From Cepaea nemoralis (taxonomy: Eukaryota > Mollusca > Gastropoda > Stylommatophora > Helicidae): a stretch of 64,000 bases of DNA. Below are positions 52,345 to 64,000 of the stretch, one piece after another. The notes under the pieces were generated by a model. It was not told the DNA's origin. It made no database searches and was given only the letters and a program-made list of their open reading frames with translations. How positions within the stretch are numbered: position 1 is the first letter of the stretch; the number at the start of each line of letters is the position of its first letter. The position numbers and the translations under genes were made by a program. The stretch covers positions 498,501 to 562,500 of the forward strand of contig JACEFZ010018307.1 in assembly GCA_014155875.1 (NCBI GenBank). The letters run 5' to 3'.

Positions 52345-53520
52345 CTATATTACTAGCTCTACTAATCACATCACCATAACATCTAACTATAACATTGTTG
52401 TACCTCTCTATATCACCAACTCTACTAATCACATCAAGTTAACATCTAATTATAACATTATTACACCCCTCCATGTCACCTGCTCTACTACTTACATCAC
52501 CATAACTTCTAACTATAACATTGTTGCACCCCTCTATATCACCAGCTCTACTAATCACATCACCATAACATCTAACAATAACATTGTTGCACTCCTCTAT
52601 ATCACTAGCTCTACTAATCACATTAGTATGACATATAACTATAACATTGCTCCACCCCTCTATATCACCAACTCTATTAATAACATCACCATAACACCTA
52701 ACAATAACATTGTTGCACTCCTCTATATCACCAGCTCTACTAATCAGATCACCATAACATCTAACTATAACATTGTTGCACTCCTCTATATCACTAGCTC
52801 TACTAATCACATCACCATGACATCTAACAATAACATTGCTCCACCCCTCTATATCACCAGCTCTACTGAATCATATCACCATAACATCTAACTATAACAT
52901 TGTTCCACCCCTCTATATCACCAACTCTACTAATCACATCACCATGGCATCAAACTATAATATGATTGCAGCCCTGTACATCACCAGCGCTACTAATCAC
53001 ATCACAATGCGAAATATCTGTAAACTTATTTGCAGCCCTTGACATCGCCATTTCTACTAATCACATCACCAAACCAAATAACTAAACAATTATTGCAGCC
53101 TTTTACATCACCAGCGCTACTGATCACATCACAATGCCAAATAACAATAAAATTATTGCAGCACTTGACATCGCCATTTCTACTAATCACATTTATTTTA
53201 AAAATTCGCATATCCTTTACAGGACATCGCTGTCAACAGCAGCATCATTCAGCTGTCTGTTGATTTCTTGGCAAAATTACGCTCAGTAGTTTGCCATTGC
53301 TTTCTGAGCGGCCGGCTCAGTTATCCCGCAAGTCACCAGCGGGGGTCGAACCACCTCCAGCTCTCTCCCGCTACGAGACTCTGCGTGATAAATGTGATTA
53401 CGGAGAAAGTGTTGTAACCCCTCGGCCAGAGAGACCGGCACTAATCACATTACCATACCAAATAACTATGAAATGGTTGCAGCCTTTTTCATCATCAGCT
53501 CTACTAATCACATCAACATG
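52345..53520. repeat. 63-bp minisatellite, split by a SINE
   Basis: About eleven units of 63 bp (CTCTACTAATCACATCACCA, TAACATCTAACTATAACATT, GTTGCACCCCTCTATATCAC, CAG) to 53,035. More diverged units run to 53,193 and, after the SINE at 53,194-53,439, on to 53,520. The 63-bp period keeps frames open, which is an artefact. Confidence 0.9.
53194..53439 (-). mobile_element. tRNA-derived SINE, full-length reference copy with 12-bp target-site duplication
   Basis: 246 bp, flanked by ACTAATCACATT at 53,182-53,193 and 53,440-53,451. On the reverse strand the head starts GCCGGTCTCTCTGGCCGAGG with A box TGGCCGAGGGGTTA, and B box GGTTCGACCCC follows about 70 bp on. The body has CCGGCCGCTCAGAAAGCAATG, GCAAACTACTGAGCGTAATT and TTGCCAAGAAATCAACA. 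The 3' end is GATGTCCTGTAAAGGATATGC plus an A/T-rich tail. In this class the boxes drive RNA polymerase III and a partner LINE copies the RNA. Other copies: 9,125, 9,705, 34,245, 43,728 and 62,478. Confidence 0.85.
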
Positions 53521-53639
53521 CCAGCTATTTATGTTGTCACATCAACAAGGGGCTTGGTAACACCAAACGTTCTTATAACGTCAGCTGGTCACACAATCAC
53601 TTCAACTGAACACCGCTTTACATTAATTTTAACTCTTGA

Positions 53640-56600
53640 CACCATAACCACGTAAACACATCTGGGCCATCATCTCAACTCTTCGTATCAATTCTCATGT
53701 GCCAGTATCCCATCACATTGCATTAAGTTTCCTACGCCGTTATCTCAATACTTTATATCAAGTCTACCATGCGATATCCCAAGTTTTTGCATTCAACAAT
53801 CCACGTCATCATCTCAACTCTGAGCATCAAGTTTCCAAGGTCATTATCTCAGATCTACACACCAATTCTCCCACGTCATCATCGAACCTATATCAATTTC
53901 TCAGGCCATCATCGCAACGGTATATATCAACTCCCAACGCCATCATCTCAACTGTATACATCAGTTTCTCCTCCATCATCTCAGCCATGACATCAATTCC
54001 GCACGCTGTCATCTCAACTACATACATCAATTTCTCAGGCCATCATCTCAGCTCAGCGCATCGAGTCTGTCCCGCCATTATCTGAATAATTCGCTTCAAG
54101 TCTACGCAATTATTTTAACTCATCGTACCCAGTCTTCTACGCCATCATCTCAACTAAGAGAATAAAGTAACTAAACATCATCATGATAACTCGGCGCATG
54201 AAGTCTCCAAAGCCATCATCTTAACTCTGTACACGAAATCTCCAAACACTATCATTTCAACTCGGTGCATGAAGTCTTTTACATTATCATCTCAACTAGA
54301 TGTCTGAAGTCTCTAACACCATCATCTCAACTAGATGTCTGAAGTCTCTAACACCATCATCTCAACTAGGTGTCTGAAGTCTCTAAACACCATCATCTCA
54401 ACTAGATGTCTGAAGTCTCTAACACCATCATCTCAACTAGGTGTCTGAAGTCTCTAACACCATCATCTCAACTAGATGTCTGAAGTCTCTAACACCATCA
54501 TCTCAACTAGATGTCTGAAGTCTCTAACACCATCATCTCAACTAGGTGTCTGAAGTCTCTAACACCATCATCTCAACTAGGTGTCTGAAGTCTGCAACAC
54601 CATCATCTCAACTAGATGTCTGAAGTCTCTAACACCATCATCTCAACTAGATGTCTGAAGTCTGCCAACACCATCATCTCAACTAGGTGTCTGAAGTCTG
54701 CAACACCATCATCTCAACTAGATGTCTGAACTCCCCAACACCATCATCTCAACTAGGTGTCTGAAGTCTCCAACACCATCATCTCAACTAGATGTCTGAA
54801 CTCCCCAACACCATCATCTCAACTAGGTGTCTGAAGTCTCCAACACCATCATCTCAACTAGGTGTCTGAACTCCCCAACACCATCATCTCAACTAGGTGT
54901 CTGAAGTCCCTAACACCATCATCTCAACTAGATGTCTGAAGTCTCCCAACACCATCATCTCAACTAGATGTCTGAACTCCCCAACACCATCATGTCAACT
55001 AGATGTCTGAACTCCCAACACCATCATCTCAACTAGGTGTCTGAAGTCTCCAACACATCATCTCAACTAGATGTCTGAACTCCCCAACACCATCATCTCA
55101 ACTAGGTGTCTGAAGTCTCCAACACCATCATCTCAACTAGGTGTCTGAACTCCCCAACACCATCATCTCAACTAGGTGTCTGAAGTCCCCAACACCATCA
55201 TCTCAACTAGGTGTCTGAAGTCCCCAACACCATCATCTCAACTAGGTGTCTGAACTCCCCAACACCATCATCTCAACTAGGTGTCTGAACTCTCCAACAC
55301 CATCATCTCAACTAGGTGTCTGAACTCTCCAACACCATCATCTCAACTAGGTGTCTGAACTCTCCAACACCATCATCTCAACTAGGTGTCTGAACTCCCC
55401 AACACCATCATCTCAACTAGGTGTCTGAAGTCCCCAACACCATCATGTCAACTAGATGTCTGAAGTCTGCAACACCATCATGTCAACTAGGTGTCTGAAG
55501 TTGCAACACCATCATGTCAACTAGATGTCTGAAGTCTGCAACACCATCATGTCAACTAGGTGTCTGAAGTCTCTAACGCCAGCATCTCAACTCGATGTCT
55601 GAACTCCCCAACACCATCAACTCAACTAGATGTCTGAAGTCTGCAACACCATCATGTCAACTAGATGTCTGAACTCCCCAACACCATCAACTCAACTAGG
55701 TGTCTGAAGTCTCTAACGCCAGCTTCTCAACTAGATGTCTGAACTCCCCAACACCATCATGTCAACTAGGTGTCTGAAGTCTCTAACGCCAGCATCTCAA
55801 CTAGATGTCTGAACTCCCCAACACCATCATGTCAACTAGATGTCTGAAGTCTCTAACGCCAGCATCTCAACTAGATGTCTGAACTCCCCAACACCATCAT
55901 GTCAACTAGATGTCTGAAGTCTCTAACGCCAGCATCTCAACTAGGTGTCTGAACTCCCCAACACCATCATGTCAACTAGATGTCTGAACTCCCCAACACC
56001 ATCATATCAACTAGATGTCTGAAGTCCCCAACACCATCATGTCAACTAGGTGTCTGAGTCTCTAACGCCAGCATCTCAACTAGGTGTCTGAACTCCCCAA
56101 CACCATCATGTCAACTAGATGTCTGAACTCCCCAACACCATCATGTCAACTAGGTGTCTGAACTCCCCAACACATCATGTCAACTAGATGTCTGAACTCC
56201 CCAACACCATCATGTCAACTAGAATGTCTGAAGTCCCCAACACCATCATGTCAACTAGGTGTCTGAAGTCTCTGATACCATCATGTCAACTAGGTGTCTG
56301 AACTCCCCAACACCATCATGTCACTAGATGTCTGAAGTCTCTAACACCGTCATGTAAACTAGGTGTCTGAACTCCCCAACACCATCATGTCAACTAGATG
56401 TCTGAAGTCTCTAACACCATCATGTCAACTAGGTGTCTGAACTCCCCAACACCATCATGTCAACTAGGTGTCTGAACTCCCCAACACCATCATGTCAACT
56501 AGATGTCTGAAGTCTCTAACACCATCATGTCAACTAGGTGTCTGAACTCCCCAACACCATCATGTCAACTAGGTGTCTGAACTCCCAACACCATCATGTC

Positions 56601-59600
56601 AACTAGGTGTCTGAACTCCCCAACACCATCATGTCAACTAGGTGTCTGAACTCCCCAACACCATCATGTCAACTAGGTGTCTGAACTCCCCAACACCATC
56701 ATGTCAACTAGGTGTCTGAACTCCCCAACACCATCATGTCAACTAGGTGTCTGAAGTCTCCAACACCATCATGTCAACTAGATGTCTGAACTCCCCAACA
56801 CCATCATGTCAACTAGGTGTCTGAACTCCCCAACACCATCATGTCAACTAGGTGTCTGAACTCCCCAACACCATCATGTCAACTAGGTGTCTGAACTCCC
56901 CAACACCATCATGTCAACTAGGTGTCTGAACTCCCCAACACCATCATGTCACTAGGTGTCTGAACTCCCCAACACCATCATGTCAACTAGGTGTCTGAAC
57001 TCCCCAACACCATCATGTCAACTAGGTGTCTGAACTCCCCAACACATCATGTCAACTAGGTGTCTGAACTCCCCAACACCATCATGTCAACTAGATGTCT
57101 GAACTCCCCAACACCATCATGTCAACTAGGTGTCTGAACTCCCCAACACCATCATGTCAACTAGGTGTCTGAACTCCCCAACACCATCATGTCAACTAGG
57201 TGTCTGAACTCCCCAACACCATCATGTCAACTAGATGTCTGAAGTCTCCAACACCATCATGTCAACTAGGTGTCTGAACTCCCCAACACCATCATGTCAA
57301 CTAGATGTCTGAAGTCTCCAACACCATCATGTCAACTAGGTGTCTGAACTCCCCAACACCATCATGTCAACTAGGTGTCTGAAGTCTCTAACACCATCAT
57401 GTCAACTAGGTGTCTGAACTCCCCAACACCATCATGTCAACTAGGTGTCTGAACTCCCCAACACCATCATGTCAACTAGATGTCTGAACTCCCCAACACC
57501 ATCATGTCAACTAGGTGTCTGAACTCCCCAACACCATCATGTCAACTAGGTGTCTGAACTCCCCAACACCATCATCTCAACTAGATGTCTGAAGTCTCTA
57601 ACGCCAGCATCTCAACTAGATGTCTGAACTCCCCAACACCATCATCTCAACTAGATGTCTGAAGTCTCTAACGCCAGCATCTCAACTAGATGTCTGAACT
57701 CCCCAACACCATCATGTCAACTAGATGTCTGAACTCCCCAACACCATCATGTCAACTAGATGTCTGAACTCCCCAACACCATCATGTCAACTAGATGTCT
57801 GAACTCCCCAACACCATCATGTCAACTAGGTGTCTGATGTCTTTAACGCCAGCATCTCAACTAGGTGTCTGAAGTCTCCAACACCATCATGTCAACTAGA
57901 TGTCTGAAGTCTCTAACGCCAGCATCTCAACTAGGTGTCTGAACTCCCCAACACCATCATGTCAACTAGGTGTCTGATGTCTTTAACGCCAGCATCTCAA
58001 CTAGGTGTCTGAAGTCTCCAACACCATCATGTCAACTAGATGTCTGAAGTCTCTAACGCCAGCATCTCAACTAGGTGTCTGAACTCCCCAACACCATCAT
58101 GTCAACTAGGTGTCTGAAGTCTCCAACACCATCATGTCAACTAGATGTCTGAACTCCCCAACACCATCATGTCAACTAGGTGTCTGAAGTCTCTAATGCC
58201 AGCATCTCAACTAGATGTCTGAACTCCCCAACACCATCATCTCAACTAGGTGTCTGAAGTCTCCAACACCATCATGTCAACTAGATGTCTGAACTCCCCA
58301 ACACCATCATGTCAACTAGATGTCTGAACTCCCCAACACCATCATCTCAACTAGATGTCTGAAGTCTCCAACACCATCATGTCAACTAGATGTCTGAAGT
58401 CCCCAACACCATCATGTCAACTAGATGTCTGAACTCCCCAACACCATCATGTCAACTAGGTGTCTGAACTCCCTAACACCATCATGTCAACTAGATGTCT
58501 GAACTCCCCAACACCATCATGTCAACTAGATGTCTGAACTCCCCAACACCATCATGTCAACTAGATGTCTGAACTCCCCAACACCATCATGTCAACTAGA
58601 TGTCTGAACTCCCCAACACCATCATGTCAACTAGATGTCTGAACTCCCCAACACCATCATGTCAACTAGGTGTCTGAAGTCTCTAACGCCAGCATCTCAA
58701 CTAGATGTCTGAACTCCCCAACACCATCATCTCAACTAGGTGTCTGAACTCCCCAACACCATCATGTCAACTAGATGTCTGAACTCCCCAACACCATCAT
58801 GTCAACTAGATGTCTGAACTCCCCAACACCATCATGTCAACTAGGTGTCTGAAGTCTCTAACGCCAGCATCTCAACTAGATGTCTGAACTCCCCAACACC
58901 ATCATGTCAACTAGGTGTCTGAAGTCTCTAACGCCAGCATCTCAACTAGATGTCCGAACTCCCCAACACCATCATCTAAACTAGGTGTCTGAACTCCCCA
59001 ACACCATCATGTCAACTAGATGTCTGAACTCCCCAACACCATCATGTCAACTAGATGTCTGAACTCCCCAACACCATCATGTCAACTAGGTGTCTGAAGT
59101 CTCTAACGCCAGCATCTCAACTAGATGTCTGAACTCCCCAACACCATCATGTCAACTAGGTGTCTGAACTCCCCAACACCATCATCTCAACTAGATGTCT
59201 GAAGTCTCTAACGCCAGCATCTCAACTAGATGTCTGAACTCCCCAACACCATCATCTCAACTAGATGTCTGAAGTCTCTAACGCCAGCATCTCAACTAGA
59301 TGTTCTGAACCTCCCCAACACCATCATGTCAACTAGATGTCTGAACTCCCCAACACCATCATGTCAACTAGATGTCTGAACTCCCCAACACCATCATGTC
59401 AACTAGATGTCTGAACTCCCCAACACCATCATGTCAACTAGATGTCTGAACTCCCCAACACCATCATGTCAACTAGATGTCTGAACTCCCCAACACCATC
59501 ATGTCAACTAGATGTCTGAACTCCCCAACACCATCATGTCAACTAGGTGTCTGAAGTCTCTAACGCCAGCATCTCAACTAGATGTCTGAACTCCCCAACA

Positions 59601-61905
59601 CCATCATCTCAACTAGGTGTCTGAACTCCCCAACACCATCATGTCAACTAGATGTCTGAACTCCCCAACACCATCATGTCAACTAGATGTCTGAACTCCC
59701 CAACACCATCATGTCAACTAGGTGTCTGAAGTCTCTAACGCCAGCATCTCAACTAGATGTCTGAACTCCCCAACACCATCATGTCAACTAGGTGTCTGAA
59801 GTCTCTAACGCCAGCATCTCAACTAGATGTCCGAACTCCCCAATACCATCATCTAAACTAGGTGTCTGAACTCCCCAACACCATCATGTCAACTAGATGT
59901 CTGAACTCCCCAACACCATCATGTCAACTAGATGTCTGAACTCCCCAACACCATCATGTCAACTAGGTGTCTGAAGTCTCTAACGCCAGCATCTCAACTA
60001 GATGTCTGAACTCCCCAACACCATCATGTCAACTAGGTGTCTGAACTCCCCAACACCATCATGTCAACTAGATGTCTGAACTCCCCAACACCATCATCTC
60101 AACTAGGTGTCTGAAGTCTCTAACGCCAGCATCTCAACTAGATGTCTGTACTCCCCAACACCATCATCTCAACTAGGTGTCTGAAGTCTCCAACACCATC
60201 ATGTCAACTAGATGTCTGAACTCCCCAACACCATCATCTCAACTAGATGTCTGAAGTCTCCAACACCATCATGTCAACTAGATGTCTGAACTCCCCAACA
60301 CCATCATGTCAACTAGATGTCTGGACTCCCCAACACCATCATCTCAACTAGGTGTCTGAACTCCCCAACACCATCATGTCACTAGATTTCTGAACTCCCC
60401 AACACCATCATGTCAACTAGATGTCTGAACTCCCCAACACCATCATGTCAACTAGGTGTCTGAAGTCTCTAACGCCAGCATCTCAACTAGATGTCTGAAC
60501 TCCCCAACACCATCCTGTCAACTAGGTGTCTGAACTCCCCAACACCATCATGTCAACTAGATGTCTGAACTCCCCAACCACCATCATGTCAACTAGATGT
60601 CTGAACTCCCCAACACCATCATGTCAACTAGGTGTCTGAAGTCTCTAACGCCAGCATCTCAACTAGATGTCTGAACTCCCCAAACACCATCATGTCAACT
60701 AGGTGTTCTGAACTCCCCAACACCATCATGTCAACTAGATGTCTGAACTCCCCAACACCATCATGTCAACTAGATGTCTGAACTCCCAACACCATCATGT
60801 CAACTAGGTGTCTGAAGTCTCTAACGCCAGCATCTCAACTAGATGTCTGAAGTCCCCAACACCATCATGTCAACTAGATGTCTGAAGTCTCTAACGCCAG
60901 CATCTCAACTAGATGTCTGAACTCCCCAACACCATCATCTCAACTAGGTGTCTGAAGTCTCCAACACCATCATGTCAACTAGATGTCTGAAGTCTCCAAC
61001 ACCATCATGTCAACTAGATGTCTGAAGTCTCCAACACCATCATGTCAACTAGATGTCTGAAGTCTCCAACACCATCATGTCAACTAGATGTCTGAAGTCT
61101 CCAACACCATCATGTCAACTAGGTGTCTGAACTCCCCAACACCATCATGTCAACTAGATGTCTGAAGTCTCCAACACCATCATGTCAACTAGATGTCTGA
61201 AGTCTCCAACACCATCATGTCAACTAGATGTCTGAATTCTCCAACACCATCATGTCAACTAGATGTCTGAAGTCTCCAACACCATCATGTCAACTAGATG
61301 TCTGAAGTCCCCAACACCATCATGTCAACTAGATGTCTGAACTCCCCAACACCATCATGTCAACTAGGTGTCTGAACTCCCCAACACCATCATGTCAACT
61401 AGATGTCTGAACTCCCCAACACCATCATGTCAACTAGATGTCTGAACTCCCCAACACCATCATGTCAACTAGATGTCTGAACTCCCCAACACCATCATGT
61501 CAACTAGATGTCTGAACTCCCCAACACCATCATGTCAACTAGATGTCTGAAGTCTCCAACACCATCATGTCAACTAGATGTCTGAAGTCTCCAACACCAT
61601 CATGTCAACTAGATGTCTGAAGTCTCCAACACCATCATGTCAACTAGATGTCTGAAGTCCCCAACACCATCATGTCAACTAGATGTCTGAACTCCCCCAA
61701 CACCATCATGTCAACTAGGTGTCTGAACTCCCCAACACCATCATGTCAACTAGGTGTCTGAACTCCCCAACACCATCATGTCAACTAGGTGTCTGAAGTC
61801 TCCAACACCATCATCTCAACTCGGCGCATGAAATCTCGCTCGCCGCCATCTCAGGTCTGCGCATAAAGTCTCCGACGCTATTATTTAAACTATTGGCATC
61901 AAGTC
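53640..61905. repeat. Giant 35-bp minisatellite (~8.3 kb, roughly 235 units)
   Basis: Core unit GATGTCTGAACTCCCCAACA plus CCATCATGTCAACTA, 35 bp. Main variants: GATGTC/GGTGTC, AACTCC/AAGTCT, and a distinct form with CTAACGCCAGCATCTCAACTA. At both outer edges (53,640-54,290 and 61,815-61,905) the units are older and share CTCGGCGCATGAAGTCTC-like words not seen in the centre. A block with the rare pair GATGTCCGAA and CATCTAAACTA recurs 877 bp apart (58,951 and 59,828), equal to 25 units plus a 2-bp insertion. A TGATGTCTTTAACGCC unit recurs 140 bp apart (4 units). No coding meaning. Confidence 0.97.
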
Positions 61906-62477
61906 TGTGACAACTGAATCGTCTTGTGTAAAAAAAAAAAAATCAGATAAAGGACGACAGTGAGAAAAGATTCTTATCATTCTTTTACCACGGCACGTAA
62001 ATATGTCAGCAAACGAACTCACACATGCATTCGAGATCGCGAGATGTGGAGACGTATGATCTTCCACGCCATTCGGCAAGGCACATGATGCTGACAATAA
62101 TGTCATCTTTGCACTCATAGAAGGCAAGAAGAAGAAAGCAGATATTGGTGAACAAAACTAGGGCAACTTCAGCGTGTTTACCGCGGGGTAAACTTGAGTA
62201 ATTACCCTGTAACAGTGGTCCCTGCATACAACCATGCACACAGCTGACAGCGGGACATCGGCAGCGCTAACTGGTAGACGTAATCATCTAGAAGTAATTG
62301 TCAGTGTTCTGCTTATCGGAACGTTGTGTTTTGAATTTAAAAAAATAGAATTTAAAAAAAAAACAGATCTAAGCTTATTTGCTAACTTTTTACACTTCTG
62401 TTGTTTTTGTTCCCACGTCTACTCTGAATAATATTAATTAGTGCCTAGGGGTTAACAAAAAAGTACGTGTCTGTCTT
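61906..62477. other. Unassigned stretch
   Basis: No recognised repeat or gene apart from short A runs. A reverse open frame at 61,885-62,127 has no motif. Confidence 0.4.
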
Positions 62478-62640
62478 ATACAGGGCGTCGCAGTCAACCC
62501 CAGCATTTATTAGTTATTTGTAATTTACTAGGCAATTTTACGTTGAATAGTTTTCAGTGGTTTCGGATCGGCTGACTCCTCATACCAACGTAATGACCGC
62601 AAAGTGACCTGCTTCCAAGTCGTCTGCGACGGATGTCAAC
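62478..62640 (-). mobile_element. tRNA-derived SINE, degraded copy
   Basis: Keeps the family end (CAGGGCGTCGCAGTCAACCC on the forward strand), a GGCAATTTTACGTTGAATAG block and a TTTCGGATCGGCTGACTCC counterpart of the central block. The head is not recognisable. Confidence 0.55.
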
Positions 62641-62754
62641 GCCTTGAATCGCTATGTCGTGGAACTGTGACTGATGTCAACGCCTTCAATCACTATGTCG
62701 TGGAACTATGACTGATGTCAACGCCTTCAATCGCTATGTCGTGGAACTGTGACA
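62633..62754. repeat. 41-bp tandem repeat, three units
   Basis: Three copies of GATGTCAACGCCTTCAATC plus GCTATGTCGTGGAACTGTGACT with few changes, starting inside or beside the degraded SINE. Confidence 0.9.
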
Positions 62755-63665
62755 CTACTTTTCACTAACCCCTAAGCCACATACGCCGATAGTCTAGCCC
62801 AGAGGAGAGAGGTTCATAAACTGCGGCTATCTTCCACAGGGTTAGTCTCTTTGTTTCTGGTCCATTACCTACACAACTCGTAGGGCAAACATAGTATTGG
62901 TTTCATAACTGGCGTCAGACAAACGAAGAGCTGAATAAATCTCCTAAAGTTATCATCATCATGCAGAATATCATTCGCACAAAGTCATTCACGTGACTGT
63001 CTTTTGGAAAAACATTGTTCAACCTCTGGCCATTTCCCCCTGGCCAGTTCATGCCAAAGATGACTGTATTTTCTGTGTGTCCACTGTCGTGCAAGTGGAC
63101 CCTATCTTGTCCTCCAGGGTCCAAGGCCTCCATTGCTGTTATTCCTGAACCACTGCGGTAGTCATGTAGTTGTCCAATCATGTCTCTGCCCATGAGACAG
63201 TTTTCGTCTGTGTTCCATAATGTGTGGAAGGTCGGGATTGTGTTTTAAATTAATACTCGGTATTCTAAGCATTTTTATCCTCGGTATTCTAAGCTTTTTT
63301 ATCCTCGGTTTTCTAAGCATTTTAAACTTCGGTAATTTAAGCATTTTCTGCAACATTTAATTTCGATATTCTTTAATGTTCGAGATTTTGTCAACAATGC
63401 ATATCCATATGTTGTCATATACTTATTATTTTTATTTATTTCCTATTCTCAGACCCCCTGTGATGAACATTCACAAACGTCTGTGTGCTGTGTATGGAAG
63501 TTGTGCGGCTTACAGGAGAAGTCTCTGGGCTCAGAGAGTTAAAACTTCAGAAAGTGAAGTGACTGAGCCGCAAGATCTTCTGCGCTCTCAACATTCTGCC
63601 ATGACTACTAGCATGTTGAGCAGCGCTGATGCCATTCCTCGTGGTCACGTGTGCATTACAAATCA
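62755..63665. other. Unassigned stretch with a small ~25-bp repeat
   Basis: A reverse frame of 92 codons (62,915-63,193) shows no domain I recognise. At 63,255-63,350 four loose copies of CTCGGTATTCTAAGCATTTT lie in tandem. No gene can be supported. Confidence 0.4.
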
Positions 63666-63669
63666 ACAA

Positions 63670-63860
63670 CTTTCAATTCAATTCAATTCAGTTCAAATTT
63701 ACTTTAAAAGGGTCACAAAATGGGCACGTAGGCCCGTCTTACATTCGGCCCTTCCATTCACTCATCTTTCGTTCAGCAATAGTGAATTATACATTCACAT
63801 AGGAAGAAAAATAACATTGTCAAATGAATGTTCTAAACATAAACATTGCAAATTACAATG
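63670..63860 (-). mobile_element. Possible 3' end of a LINE or SINE with (AATTG)-type tail
   Basis: CAATTCAATTCAATTCAG at 63,674-63,691 reads as a simple-repeat tail on the reverse strand, followed by TTCAAATTTACTTTAAAAGG. This arrangement is common at non-LTR 3' ends. There is no second copy in the window to confirm it. Confidence 0.3.
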
Positions 63861-63874
63861 TTATGAGAGATATC

Positions 63875-64000
63875 TCCACCCCCCCCCCCCCCACAACACA
63901 TCACCCCCCCCCACACACACACACACCCAAGGAGGCATACATACCCCACCAACCGACCCCTCCCCCCCCCTCCCACACACATCCCCACATCCGCACACAC
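63875..64000. repeat. C-rich and (AC)n low-complexity end
   Basis: Runs of 7-14 C mixed with ACAC tracts to the window end. Confidence 0.95.

Noticed and set aside
52439..53263. Open frames over the 63-bp array
   Set aside because: A 63-bp period preserves frame; translations are repeats on both strands.
53640..61905. CRISPR-like appearance of a regular 35-bp repeat
   Set aside because: There are no unique spacers between repeats, the setting is eukaryotic, and there are no cas genes.
53640..61905. Centromeric satellite
   Set aside because: The array is bounded by ordinary sequence, has degenerate edges and a short unit; nothing else points to a centromere.
62915..63356. Two overlapping reverse open frames (92 and 64 codons)
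   Set aside because: No domain recognised, one overlaps a small tandem repeat, and there is no splice or promoter support.

Overview
This is eukaryotic DNA, almost certainly from an invertebrate animal. The mix of I/Nimbus-like non-LTR retrotransposons carrying RNase H, RTE-like LINEs, tRNA-derived SINEs and many minisatellites fits a mollusc, but the species cannot be fixed from the sequence. No host protein gene, rRNA gene or functional tRNA gene could be supported. The window is a repeat-rich region made of transposon layers and tandem arrays.

Layout. 0-5 kb: an 810-bp pogo/Tigger-like DNA transposon with matching ends and TA flanks, a 37-bp minisatellite grown out of a dispersed repeat, a LINE end, a 39-bp array and a (GAA)-tailed element with a 13-bp target-site duplication (TSD). 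5.8-7.7 kb: a 14/49-bp two-tier minisatellite and an (AC) tract. 8-16.5 kb: LINE remnants, SINEs and a long reverse-strand I-like LINE (here called I-A) whose endonuclease is split by a ~2-kb foldback insertion centred on an (AT) tract. 16.5-24.7 kb: an RTE-like LINE nested in another I-A copy with an 11-bp TSD. This block is present twice in tandem, with a reverse-strand LINE (LINE-B) between the copies, possibly two haplotypes joined end to end. 25-29.9 kb: the best-preserved LINE (LINE-N; endonuclease, reverse transcriptase, RNase H; one apparent frameshift). 30-46 kb: decayed LINEs, including two reverse-strand LINE-C copies each split by a forward-strand LINE with a visible TSD (12 bp and 10 bp), a chimeric LINE, and 27-, 30- and 40-bp arrays. 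46-51 kb: a reverse-strand RTE copy and a Ty3/Gypsy-like gag with a candidate LTR. 52-64 kb: a 63-bp array interrupted by a SINE with a clean 12-bp TSD, then an ~8.3-kb array of 35-bp units with higher-order structure, ending in low-complexity DNA.

How the parts act together. The LINEs encode, or once encoded, endonuclease plus reverse transcriptase for target-primed insertion. The SINEs and tail-only fragments are probably mobilised in trans. Most tandem arrays lie inside or beside transposon sequence, and one can be traced to a non-amplified parent. Family labels (I-A, LINE-B, LINE-C, LINE-D, LINE-E, LINE-N, RTE, repeat R) are mine. Fragment borders are good to about 10-30 bp except where a TSD fixes them. 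Nothing was searched against a database.
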